A DNA stretch of 64,000 nt from Carya illinoinensis (lineage: Eukaryota > Streptophyta > Magnoliopsida > Fagales > Juglandaceae). Where the stretch lies: assembly GCF_018687715.1 (NCBI RefSeq), contig NC_056759.1, forward strand, positions 34,128,385 through 34,192,384, given 5' to 3'. The translations under genes were made by a program, and so were the position numbers. The notes under the pieces are model-generated. The model was not told the origin of the DNA. It saw only the letters and a program-made list of their open reading frames with translations, and did no database searches. This document shows positions 11,654 through 22,902 of this stretch, piece after piece. Numbering within the stretch: the stretch's first letter is position 1; each line of letters starts with the position of its first letter.

Positions 11654-14600
11654 TCATATGCGAGTTTCAAGCACCATCCGAGGGGAGGGGAGGGTAGTGT
11701 GTATGTTTGAAGGCATCAGGATGTTAAAACCATCTGCTGCAGTAGATACAAGCATTCCTGGAATCTGTGAATGCCAATGTATTTCTTTCAAGTCTTTCTG
11801 GCCCTGTTTAAAGTCAAAGCATTGTTGAGTTAACACACTGAATCAACAGATAAATTTGTAAATCCATCATCTCACTAGGAGGTAAGTTCGGATGAGTGGG
11901 TTACCTGATGAACAAATAGAAGTTGTGGAGGTAGATCTTCAGGGGCATTTACTTGCTCTTTTGTTTTTGCTCTGAACTCTGCATCCTCTTCATCATCATT
12001 TTCTAAGGAAAGGTCCCATATTCTATGCAGTGAAGCCAAACGATCAAAAATAAATGAACAAGGCTCAGAAAAATATGTAGCATAAGACAATCAACTTCTA
12101 TCCAAAGAAGAATAATAAAAAACAAGTATATTTTGCATTACCACTTCTTAGTTTATACACAAATCCATTCTATCATGCGCATTACTTACGTTAGCTGATT
12201 GTCTGATGATGAAACAGCCAAAGTAGAGGCTTCATGTGGACTCCACTCAATGGATGTGATAGGGTGTTTATGGTATTCAAAATGTGCCACTACAGAATCT
12301 CCTTCCTCCTCAAAGAAAAATCACATTTAACATCAACATTATCAACAAGATCAAAAAACCAATTTCATAACCTACAATCCTTCTTTGGTAGCAGTCTCAA
12401 GTGTCATACAATTGATACTAAGAGGCAAAGCACTTTCTTTAAAGATGCAGCTTGTTCCATCTTTCTTTTGTTAGTTAACCCACTTTTTTCAAAAAGGGAT
12501 TGTAGTAATTGTGTGCTTCTGACCAATCTGAATTTACAATACAACTTATAGAATCAATGCAGAAGAATGACAGCAATAAGATTGAAGACATACTATTATT
12601 ATAACAATGGCCCTTAAGCTGATATTTATTGTAGATCATATATTTTTCTAGAAAATATGATAGAATATCCTATACTGGACCGTACCTTTAGCAATCTGAG
12701 ATCACGAATAGAAAATGTCCCGTCGTCACTTCCAGATGCCAACATACAGCTAGCCAGCCTGATCAGAATCAAGGAAATGCCGAGAGTGATCATCACATAG
12801 ATATGAGCCGTAAGGATTTTCAAATAGAGAAACAACCAAAACTATTAGTAACCTGTTCCACGATATGACATTCACATCTGCATTATGAGCCTTGAAAGAT
12901 GTTGCTGCTGACTTCCCTAAACGCACATCCCATATTGCAATAGTCCCATCCACAGAACAAGAGGCAAACACATGAGGTTCTGTAGGGCTCCACTGCAGGA
13001 GAAGAGATGGAACAAGAACGGTTACAAGTTTGAAAATTCACTGGTTAGGGGAAGTCCACAAGATTCAACTACATTTAGGAATGTAGTTGAATCCCAAGCA
13101 ACTATAAATTCACTGGTTAACTATATACCTGTAGATCTTCGACACTCGCAGCATGACCAATAAATGGTTTGGTATCAACATTCCAAGCCTCATCAGATCT
13201 AGGCTCCCACAGATAAATACAATTCTTGCAGTCCCCTTCACGCATGAAGAACATTGCCAAAGTGACACATTAAATGCGTTAAGCAACAAGTAATTAAGGT
13301 TCCTTTAGGGAAGAAGCAAAAAATAAATAAACAAGTACAAAATCAATAAAAATAAAATACCATCTAACAGTACCAGATACAAGCCTTCCTGGAACAATAG
13401 GGTTCCAGTCTATAGCATAGCCTTCATCTTTGTGCTCAAACTTAACTAATGAAGCTCCCTGAGCACCTTGTGTTTCTGATTCTGCTAAAGCATTCAGATG
13501 AGAGCTGAAGTCCCATACCTACATAGCATTATCAATTTTATTGAAATCTAAACCTTGCAAATAAAAAATTTTCAAGTTCATACAAACCTGGATTATTCAC
13601 ACCATAACTTTTCTTTTTATAAATAAAATGTCATAATTTCCTAGACACGTATTAAATCTCAATTATCTATTTTGCCTTGTGCTAAATAGTCTATCTTAAA
13701 CTGGATGTTTTGGTTTGAAATGGAAGAATAATTGAAGAAAGGCAAAAATGGAAACTAATCTTCATAAAATGTTATTCATTTTTTTTTTTTTTTACAAATG
13801 GCAAGATTTATAATGAGAACCTTTAGTTTATTAGAAAACTGTGAGGACAATACAGTAAGTGAAGCAAAAATTTCGAGTACAAGATGGTATACATATTTTG
13901 GGACATTTAAAATTGGAAACTAAAAACATTATATTGGAACGGATAGAGCATCTTTATCTATCGCTACCACCATCTTGTTGCCGTCCGATGCTTTTTAAGG
14001 CCCCTGATGTCACTTATAAACGTGTATTACTAGAAATGAATGCTCATTTATTTCCCACACACTATTTTCTACATAGAGTTGGAGGTGCCTATCCTAGTGC
14101 ACAACTGCATATGACAAGCAGGAGTTTATTAGCTAGTTTATACCTCGTAAGTTTCTAACCATAAAATTATAAATTATACATATCTAATTAGCACCTTCCC
14201 TGGGAGAAGGGGAGAGAGAGGGAAGATGGGTTAGGTTTATAATTTCCAACCTTAAGAACCAAGTAAATATTCAATGCAAACTAAAAATATGTTGGCTTCA
14301 TGACATAATCCAGAGATTCAAGAATCTGAAGTCATATTATCACATTCCATACGTAATATGCTATATGAACAGCAAGACAGAAAACTAAGCCAAAATAGGC
14401 ATTAAAATCATGAAAACCCCCACAATATAACATGAATTCTTACCTGCACGTAACCATTAGCTGCCCAAGATGCACATATATGGGGATTTTGTGCCATAGC
14501 TCGTATACGGTTTACACATCCATTATGAGCTACCTTGTGCAACTGGAAAATAAACAAATTGAAAAGTATAAATAGATAATGGGAAGAACAAGCAGCGTGA

Positions 14601-16279
14601 ATCTCTGTTTTTGTGAAATAAGCAGAATTTCAAAAGAAACAAGATGTTGCCTGCAAACTCGGACTCCCGGACCCACCAAGCTCCTCATTATCATCATCAT
14701 CGTCACTATCACTATTGTCAATCTCCATATCAGAGTTACCAGCTACAGGTTCGGAAGGCACTAGGTCACGTCTTTTTCCTGTTATGTTGGACATTTTAAA
14801 TATTCCAATAAAGTTCAAGGAAGCATCCTCTGCCTGTAGAAGAACCATGACGTCGAGATACAATATACAAAATGTGATGAGAAAAGGATAAAGGACTATA
14901 AAAAGGAGGTAATAAAAAACTAAGTATTCCTCTTCCTAATATTAAGACATCAATATTGTGATTTTTCTTCCTCTGCAAGCAAAAGGCGTTGCCTAAGTTA
15001 TATGCAAAAACCACATTTTGATACTATGGTAATCTCTGGGAAATCCGTATTGCACACTGGAGTAACATAATCCTCACATCTATTAGGGAAACATTTTTTA
15101 ATCACGAAGCAACTACACTTTGTAGATATCAATGACGACTTTACGCATGAAGAAGATTAAACTGAATATATGCTTCCATAACCATACATAAAAGGCAATG
15201 AAATAAACCTCACCTGAGTACCAGCAATGAAATACATTGTTTGCGGGAACTCCGTTCGGACCAACCCCAGCGTATCACGTACTATATCGAAGCTGTAAAA
15301 AATTTAAAATTCTAACAGTAAGCGGGACTTCAGCAAAGAATAGATAAACTTGGGGTGGGTGGTGCTTAAAACCTTCCAACCCAACAAGCCTAAGACAAAA
15401 GCCTTTGTATTCTCATTGGAGAGGAAATTTAAATAATCCTAAAAATAAAATTGTGTTCAAGAATAGTTCAAATGCTTTCTTACTTTATGCAATCTGTAAG
15501 CAACCAAAGCATTGAGGTGCAAAAATGACTCCATCAACCTCAGCAAATCACATCCAAAATTTAAGCTATCAAATTCAAATACGATTATAAAAACTAAATA
15601 ATGATTCATTGCATTTGTTGCTTGGTCATTACCAAACCCACAATTCAAAAAACCCATTGACCCATTATGGATTGATCAACTTAACAAAAAACCCACAACT
15701 CGAAGTTGAAACTTATAACCGGTTCTCTTCACTTTCCCAGTAATCAAACAAAAAAGGCACCGAGAATCTTTTTATTGTTTATTTTTGGTAAGTAAGAATA
15801 AAATTTTATTGAATCAAGTAAATTCACATAGCCCAAGTATACAAGAAGCATACAAAAGTGAACAACTAGTTACAAGTTAGGAACTAGAAAGAGATATAAA
15901 GAAATCTTGACATATAGCTTACACGAATTGAGTCACCATTGAATGGAAGAAATAGCAAGAGAATTAGCGGTACCTAAGACAGGGCCAGTCAATATGGAAG
16001 GCGTGAAGGGAATTATAGGTCGAGGGGTCGCACTCAAGCTCCTCGCCTTCATCCAATTTATCCACACCTGGTTGCCACACCTTTGCCGGCATCGATGGTA
16101 TCGAAGACGAAGATCCATCTCCTATGCTCGAGACCTGCACATGAGAGAGAAGGTTGTGTGAAAAGGTCACCCAAAAGGCAATTAAAAAAACTAAACGGTT
16201 GATTAAGAAATCTAGAAAGAAAGAGTTTAACCTTGCTCTTTGTCTTGATTTTCTTCGCGCTTTTGATGCTACGAACCAT
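11654..16279 (-). CDS. GRWD1: GRWD1/HTD1-like WD40 repeat protein, 12 exons
   Basis: Exons in transcript order: 16279-16232, 16134-15974, 15292-15214, 14833-14651, 14542-14444, 13518-13374, 13235-13129, 12992-12853, 12758-12686, 12305-12190 (or from 12308), 12022-11905, 11803-11654. Phases join without a break to give about 472 residues, the usual length for the family. The N-terminus MVRSIKSAKKIKTKSK is basic. It is followed by the histone-chaperone-type segment KVWQPGVDKLDEGEELECD, an acidic run near residues 135-150, then WD repeats including HNGCVNRIRAM, HKDEGYAIDWNP, VDGTIAIWDVR, HNADVNVISWNR, GSDDGTFSIRDLR, EYHKHPITSIEWSP and LKEIHWHSQIPGML. GRWD1 proteins act in histone binding and ribosome biogenesis. 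The Arabidopsis homologue HTD1 is a DWD-box protein that binds DDB1 of CUL4 ubiquitin ligases; the WDVR motif is present. All introns are GT-AG except intron 4, which starts GC. No frame breaks were seen, so it is probably functional and nuclear/nucleolar. Confidence 0.92.
13519..14443 (-). other. Intron 5 of GRWD1 (about 0.9 kb), no embedded gene
   Basis: This is the longest intron of the WD40 gene. A 99-codon ORF lies inside it on the opposite strand (13859-14158) but shows no recognisable family. The poly-T run near 13777 and AT-rich content suggest old mobile sequence, with no termini visible. Confidence 0.5.
15768..15900 (-). mobile_element. LINE 3'-end fragment in intron 2 of GRWD1
   Basis: On the minus strand this reads TTGTATACTTGGGCTATG, then TTGATTCAATAAAATT, then TTACTTACCAAAAATAA. 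This is the pattern of common plant LINE 3' tails, ending in an A-rich run. It lies entirely within the intron between exons 2 and 3 and should be removed by splicing. The target duplication was not resolved. The call rests on resemblance to a familiar tail only. Confidence 0.35.
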
Positions 16280-16439
16280 TTTTTACCCCTCGAGGTTGAT
16301 GCAGAGCGGCACTTTTAGGTACCCTAAATGAGATTGTGGGAGAAATGAAGGGAATTGGAGATGCGAAGAACTGAAGGTTGATGTCGTGCGAAGTGTTCAA
16401 GCATGGTTGAACTGACCGTTAGTGGCCGTTTCACCTGAT

Positions 16440-18074
16440 TGATTTTATATAAATATTAACATATAAATAATTATAATAAAAAAAAATTAACTACAAATTT
16501 AAAATTACAATCTAAACCATAAAAATACTAATATTAAAATTTCAATAATATCAAATATGATAAATACACAAATATGACCCACATACATTACAATAATATT
16601 AAAATTATATCCTAAATATAATAAATAAAACACACATTATAAACATATTAACCTTACAATTCCAAATATGATAAACAAAAAAATATTTTACATAACGTAA
16701 CACACTTAAAAAAATATATATAATATTCATATAAAATATATATATATATATATACACAATACGGAACCGAGTAGAAACAAGCCCACATGCGTCTAAGTTC
16801 AAAGAAAAACATGCAGCCCACGTGAAACCCATCAAAAACACCTAATCGGCTAAGTTTTCATAAATAAAGGGGCGTAAAGATAATTTAAAATAACACTTCT
16901 CTTCTACAATCTAGGTTAACAGAGGTATATAAAAAAAATTTCCTTTTAAGGCAACTACACAAGAGGAAGATCAACAATGTGCAGCGGCAGCACTTACCCA
17001 AGGAAGAACAAAGAGACAGCAGCACCATGGGAGGGCGTGACAGATGCTGGGATGAGGTGATGATGCGGCGAAGACACCACCGATCTGGGTGGTTAAACAC
17101 GAGGGAGAGATAGATGAGAGAGAGAAGACGAAGATGAAAAGGGAGATGAGAGAGAGAAGGAGAACGATGCTCTGTTTTGGTTTTATAAAAACAGGGGCTG
17201 GTTTTAGGTTGTTCACGCTGGAAAATAATGGCTCGGGCGGGACAGAGGGTGCATGGCTAAACAGAGGCTCACGGTGGGGGGCACTTGCTCGGTTTTGGGT
17301 ATGGAAAAACAGGGGACACACGGGCTGAGTTGGGTGGCGCACGGTGGGGCTACGGTGCAACGGGTATGCTGACGGCAGGAGAAACACGGCGGGAGAAGCT
17401 GTGGGGGCTAAACGATGGTGGTTTCTGTGATCTTTGCTGCGTGTGGAGGGGCTGTGAACTTGTGGCTAGCCGTTTAGGAGTGTAGAAGAGGTGGAACGGT
17501 GGTGCAGCGGCAATAACACGCTGGGACTGCCGTGGCTTTGATTCTCTCGGTCAGGTGCAGAGTGTTTCCGTGCGGTGGACGCACCCGAGTTGGCCTTCTG
17601 TGAAGGTGTGGACGTGCAAGAGGAGAAGGACAGCGGCAGCAAGTGTTTGGGCAGATTCTACATGCATGGGATAATGAATGTGCGTATATAAAGAGGTGAT
17701 GGACAAACCCTAAGGGAAAACTTAGGAAGAACGTGCAAGCGAGGTGCGCATTGGCATGGAGACTAAAGCCTCTAGGGTTCTCACGGGTTTGGGCTTTGAG
17801 GCACAAAGTTTCGACTTCGATTTAAGCTCAAAAAAAAAAAAAACTAACTTGTGTTTTAAATTTCTCGATCCATAAATATTTCCCCTAATTCCAAAGTATT
17901 TAAATATTTAAACCTTCTTAGCAAGTCTAAAAATTTATTTGATATCCACCAAAAATAACATTTGACCTCGTAGTCCATTCCAACAATTAATACTCATAAA
18001 TCTCAAATGGACCTTTCGTCCGTAAAAACCTCAAAAATTTTGAAAGCAATTAGGTACTGGACCCGGGTGTTACA
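16440..18074 (+). mobile_element. 5'-truncated LTR fragment
   Basis: The right end CTGGACCCGGGTGTTACA at 18074 has the same terminus as the solo LTRs ending at 3383 and 52728. The body shows the same style: an AT-rich start, a G/C-rich stretch with many AGAGAGA and GGTGG words, then a 'ggtttgggctttgag' type segment. No TGTAAC start was found upstream and the 5 bp after the end (GTGGA) has no matching partner, so the left side has been lost or rearranged. The left limit is approximate. ORFs on both strands (for example 16971-17387 minus) have no family resemblance. Confidence 0.55.
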
Positions 18075-18857
18075 GTGGATATGAAAAGTGATAAGGTTTC
18101 CTAAATGTAAGAATTGATTATAGAGGCTAGGCTAGGATTTCCTAAAGTTAAGGAAATCCTTATGGAGGGTTTGGAATTTCAGTTAGGGCTTAATAGCGGA
18201 AGGAGGCTAGGATTTTATGTATTGGAAGAATGAGAGATCTATGGACTTGGCATGGGGTAGGCGTGATATGTGTTTGTAAGGTAAGAAAGTAGAAGATATG
18301 TGTATGGAATGATGGAGGCAATGACTTAAGATGGTGGAATGTATGAGGCAATGGGAGATCTGGGCTAAAGCAAATGATGGGAGGTATAGAAAGCTGATTT
18401 GGTCTAAGATAATGAAGGAAGATGAAGACTTTATTTTTGGTATATATGGATATTTTGAGAAATCAAATAATATGAAGAATAAGGCATAGTATATGTTTGA
18501 GGTGCAAGAAATTGAAAGAAAATAGATGAACAAACTAGAAAATATATATAAGAACAAAGATAGATAATTGAATGGAAAAAAAGAAAGAAAGAAATAATCA
18601 TAAGATAAATAGATCATTCACCACCGATTCACGAATTGCATGGTGATGAAATAAGCTAAGTTGAATCACCACCTATTAACGAATTACAAGGTGATGATCT
18701 TCTCATTGAGATTTACAAATTGCACAAACTAACTCAAGTGCCAAAAGATTCGCCAAAACTCTTTACGTACCTTAGATAAAGAAAGCTGACTAGCAATATG
18801 TGATTGAAGTCATTGTCATTTGGCACATAAGGAGAGCCACAACAACACTAGATTTTT
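18075..18857. other. Intergenic, no gene recognised
   Basis: AT- and purine-rich sequence. A 136-codon minus ORF (18207-18617) is low-complexity and hydrophobic because the strand is A/G-rich; it is not taken as a gene. A short direct repeat, ACGAATT.CA.GGTGATGA, occurs near 18630 and 18678. Confidence 0.45.
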
Positions 18858-20040
18858 TGTCAGAGTTACTATTATAGATTGATATAGTGAATTTAGAATA
18901 AACACATGTAATATTTTCATTGGTACACATGTAATGTTTTCATTAGCTTACACAGAGAGTTAGTTATTACAGTTACATCTATACACATCTGTATTAGTCT
19001 AGAAATACAGAACTATTCCTCTGTAATTGATCTAACTCAATAAGAATACATTCTTTCAACTTCATCTCTCTCATATCAGATCTATCTTCTCCTCCATCTT
19101 TGATTACTCTGTTTCATGGTATTAGATTGTAAATGGCTTCTGTTTCTCAATCAAATGTGGAGAATATTCCAAGTTATTACCATTTACGAAGTGGTGATTC
19201 ACCAAGGAGCATACTGTTGTCAAATCTACTCATTAGGGAAAACTATCATACGTGGAGCAGGTCGATGATGATGACTTTAAAAGCCAAAAATAAGATTGGG
19301 TTCATGAATAGATCAATTCTGTAGCCAAGTTCAACAAATTCTACATATGAATTGTGGGAGAGATGTAACAATATGGTCTCTTCCTGGATCATCAGCTCTG
19401 TTTCGAAAGAAATTGGAGGTAGCATCATATGTTCAAGAACAGCTCAAAATATGTGGGATGATCTGAAGAACAGATTTACACAAAGAAATGGTCTAAGAAT
19501 CTTTCAATTACAGAAAGATTTATCAGTTTTGACACAAGAGGACTTGTCATATTACTATACAAGATTCAAATCCCTATGGATCAATTGCTGGATCATAATC
19601 AAATTCCAATGTGTACATGTGAAGCCCTAAGAATCTGTAAGTGTGATGTGATAATGTTTTTTTTTGTTTTTTGGATTATCAAGATCGCCAGCATGTGATG
19701 CAGTTCTGATGGGGTTAAATGATTATTTTTCTCATATTAGAGGGCAAATTCTAATGTTAGAACCTTTGCCGAATATAAATAAAGTGTTTTCTTTGATTGT
19801 TCAAGAAGAAAACCAGAAAGAGATTAGCAAGCATAACACGATTGATATTGCTATTTTCATGAGCAAAGTTCAAGATGCAAATCCAACAATGAAAACGTTT
19901 GGTCCTAGAAAAAAACAACAGAAAAGATATAAGCTGTTATGCACTCACTGTGATATGAATATAACCATACAGTGGACAAATGCTACAAGGTACATGGTTA
20001 TCCTCTAGGCTTCATTTATGGCTAGAATTCTCCAAGATTA
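18858..20040 (+). mobile_element. Truncated Copia element (5' LTR + gag remnant)
   Basis: A putative LTR, 18858-19116, starts TGTCAGAG and ends TTTCA. It is followed at once by TGGTATTAGA, a variant of the initiator-Met primer-binding site. Downstream is a gag frame from 19133 with the Copia N-terminal pattern SILLSNLLIRENYHTWSRSM. It is broken by a TAG at 19322, then continues as MWDDLKNRFTQRNGLRIFQLQ and YYYTRFKSLW (19352-19630). A frameshifted part (19664-20008) holds VLMGLNDYFSHIRGQILML and a CTHCD zinc-knuckle start. Sequence similarity ends about 20040, and pol and the 3' LTR are absent. The lineage looks like the Ale/Retrofit group. Confidence 0.7.
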
Positions 20041-20084
20041 TTGAAAGTGATTTGGATTATCAAACCCCAAAGGGTAAAGTGCCT

Positions 20085-20382
20085 TTCCAACTCGCATTAC
20101 ATAACCCGGACCTATACGGTCCAGATCCAGGTAAAAGCACCTGGGTTTCGATTTAAATCCGGTTTCCAGATTTCTAATTATATATAAAAAAAAAATCTTA
20201 AGCAAAACTCACCCAACCCTAGATGTTTCACCGTCTTCCCTCACTCTCACTCTCTCTCTCCCCTAAGCCCAAAACCTTCGAACCTTACCTCCGAATACCA
20301 CGGCTTCTTTGCTGCCATCTCTTCCTGTGACCTCGAAGACAGCTGACCATAAGACTGCTCCTCCGGTCAAAGAAAGTGAGTG

Positions 20383-20438
<56 letters not shown>

Positions 20439-22902
20439 GTTTGGTTCCAAAGAAAACGGGGCGAGAAAGTGGAAGTTTTAACAAATATTTTTGTTTTATA
20501 CTAATTTGGGTGGAGGGTTTTCATTTTCTCAGATTCGCATTTTATGGAAAAATGCATTTGAGTTTTGCGTTTCTTTCTTATATCTCTACTTGTTTGTAGC
20601 AAAATGGAGCCCTAGTTAGTCGTCAGTTCTTATTTGGTTACCGTACAATAAGTCACTTGATTTTCTTTTTCCTTCTAATTTACTCGATTCCTTGGCCACA
20701 TTTTTTGTATAATAAGGACATTTTGTCTTTAAATCCCAATATTGTGTTGTGCAAGTTTATAAATCAGATGTTGCAGATCCTCCTGCTGAGAAAAGTTTGG
20801 AGGGTTTGGTTGACAGAGGTAAATTCCTGATTTTTTTGATTTAAGGATTTTTTTTTTACTTTATTGATATGGGTCTGTTTTGATGACAATGTTTAAATGA
20901 ATGAATCTTTGAGGAATATATTTGTGGGTTAGATCTGGATTTACAGAATCTTTGAGGAGTAGTTTTATGGATTAGATCTGGGTTTAGAGAATCTTTGAGG
21001 AGTATATATATATATACGTTTTATGGAATATGGATCCATGGGTTTGTTTGTTTGCTTTGCAGAGGTGTATAGAGAATGCACCCTCTGTAGCATGTGTATA
21101 GCTTTAGATAGCAGAGCATAGCTCTTTGTTTCTTTTACTTGCATTGTTGTGTCTATCTTTGTGGTTATTTTTATTTCTTGGTGTGGATTGGGTGTTTCTG
21201 GAGCAAATTATACCTATCCAAGAGAGATATTGGTGAGATTCAGTGTTTGTTTAGATGGATGTTGTGTGCTTGCTTCTCATTCTCTGTGCCCAGACTGTAG
21301 CTGGGTCTTATATAATAGTTTTGAAAAGGTAAGCATAGAAAGGAAAGAGAGGGAGGTTAGTTTTGGAATTTTTACTGATGTTCTAAGGTCTGGAGTGGTG
21401 GAATCAAGAGCTTTACTAAAGAAATCCTCCTACTACTTTTGGTGGGGTCTGCGTAATCTGAGGTTAGTAATATATAATCCTTTAACTAAATTCACAGTTA
21501 GTTATAGATAGCAAGATTGACCACATTGTCAAGCTTCAGCTAATGCTTTAGAGCTGAAGGCATTTTTAACTTGTACCTTACCTTTTTTGTTTCCTTAGTT
21601 CTCTTGGGCAAAGCCTGTCAACAAGCACATATGTTTGGGAGATAGCCTTTGCTGTTTTCATAGCCATCTCTAGATTGGTATTGTTCTTGTTATTATTGGT
21701 AATATGCAGGTAGTTCTTTGGTTCTCAGGATTCTCTTAGCAAGCTACTGTCGTAGCATCTTGAGATGATTATGTTCAAATATTTTGAATTTTGTGCATAT
21801 GCACCTCATCTAGACCTTCTAACTGATAGGCTTATAGAAAATCAGACCACCTTCTATTCATCACATGTCAAACATGCATTATACTTCTTTGGTATCCAAT
21901 TAATACCTCTAAGGTATGTTTATTCTCAACAATTCTGTAGTTCTATTTTAACCTGCTAACTGTCATATTGCCAACAGAAACTTGAATTGGGTCTGTTCTT
22001 CACAATTCCATCCACTCACTCAACTGGAAATTTTCTGCAGAACCCACAATAGTTTTAGAATGGAATAAGCTGCTATATGATGAATTTTTCTTGTGCTGCT
22101 TATAGAAATATCTGCAATCCACAACAATGAAAGTAGAAGAAATGAGAGTGAGAAGGACTGATGCAGAACAGTGGATGTCCCAACGTATGCTCCCTGATAA
22201 CTTAAGGGAGCAGGTCAGACGATATGAACAATACAAATGGCAGGAAACCAGAGGGGTCAGACGATATAAACAATACAATCCTACCATTAGATATGTAATT
22301 TTCATATATTGTGATTTTATGTTTTGTAATATAATGTCTAAATACCAAATAATGTAATATATAGGGAATTGTATTATATGTTGCATGCATCTTACATGAT
22401 AAATATTGATTTTTTTTTTTAATTTTAATGCATGGTAATTCGTTGTTTCTAACTTTAGTTATTTTTTATATAAAATTTAGTTTTCTATTTAGATATATTT
22501 TATTATTATGGAAAATGTTCAACATGACTTTAACAAATTTTAATTATATTTTGGCTTTATATATTAAAAAAATTATGCTTTTCAATATTTTTTTTGAAAA
22601 ACTTGTGGTAGAATATTGGCTTTTAGATTAAAAAATATATATATGCCTTTCATGTTGAAATTCAAGTTTTCTACATTATCCTTTTCTTGAAAAAATAATA
22701 TGCGTTTATGCTATTAAAAAAGAAAAAAAGAAAAAAAAATGGGTTGATTTCGAAACTCGGATTTTCAGGTTGTAAAATCTTGGATTCACCCGGGTTTCGG
22801 CCCGGGTTATAATCCGGTCCGGAACCTGGTCCAAATTTTAAACCTGGGTTCTAGGTTGGGTATACCCCTGTTTCCGGTCCGGTACCCGGTTAAACACCCC
22901 TA
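20085..22902. mobile_element. Possible hAT-like element with captured gene sequence
   Basis: The right end reads CACCCCTA at 22902, typical of hAT-type termini (TAGGGGTG inward). The subterminal region (22760-22895) is rich in CCCGGG, CCGGTCC and ACCTGG words. 20095-20180 at the left holds similar words: ACCCGGACC, CGGTCC and CACCTGGGTTTCG. A precise left terminus and an 8-bp target duplication were not found. The interior contains gene-like sequence: a C-rich leader, a (CT)n(AT)n microsatellite at 20388-20438, and a channel-gene exon at 22108. Element status is inference. Confidence 0.35.
22108..22240 (+). pseudogene. Isolated CNGC (cyclic nucleotide-gated channel) exon
   Basis: After an acceptor-like TGCTGCTTATAG, the + frame reads KYLQSTTMKVEEMRVRRTDA, EQWMSQRMLPDNLREQVRRY and EQYKWQETRGV. 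This is the C-linker segment that follows the last transmembrane helix of plant CNGC ion channels, starting at a place where these genes usually have an intron. No other channel exon (transmembrane, pore or cyclic-nucleotide-binding) was recognised in the surrounding 3 kb. Right after the exon a 21-bp piece of it (CAGACGATAT.AACAATACAA) is repeated, and no donor site follows RGV in the expected place. It is a fragment moved at DNA level, with its intron edge retained. Confidence 0.8.

Noticed and set aside
13859..14158. 99-codon ORF on the + strand
   Set aside because: It is opposite to and inside intron 5 of the GRWD1-like gene, with no recognisable family or codon pattern.
16971..17806. Reverse ORFs of 138 and 110 codons with Cys/His-rich parts
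   Set aside because: They sit in the G/C-rich part of an LTR fragment. The composition explains the residues, and no spaced zinc-binding motif is present.
18207..18617. 136-codon hydrophobic reverse ORF
   Set aside because: Low-complexity Ser/Phe/Leu/Ile run caused by A/G-rich sequence on the + strand.
21149..21511. 120-codon ORF upstream of the CNGC exon
   Set aside because: Considered as a channel transmembrane exon, but it lacks the S5-pore-S6 pattern of CNGCs and has no splice context.
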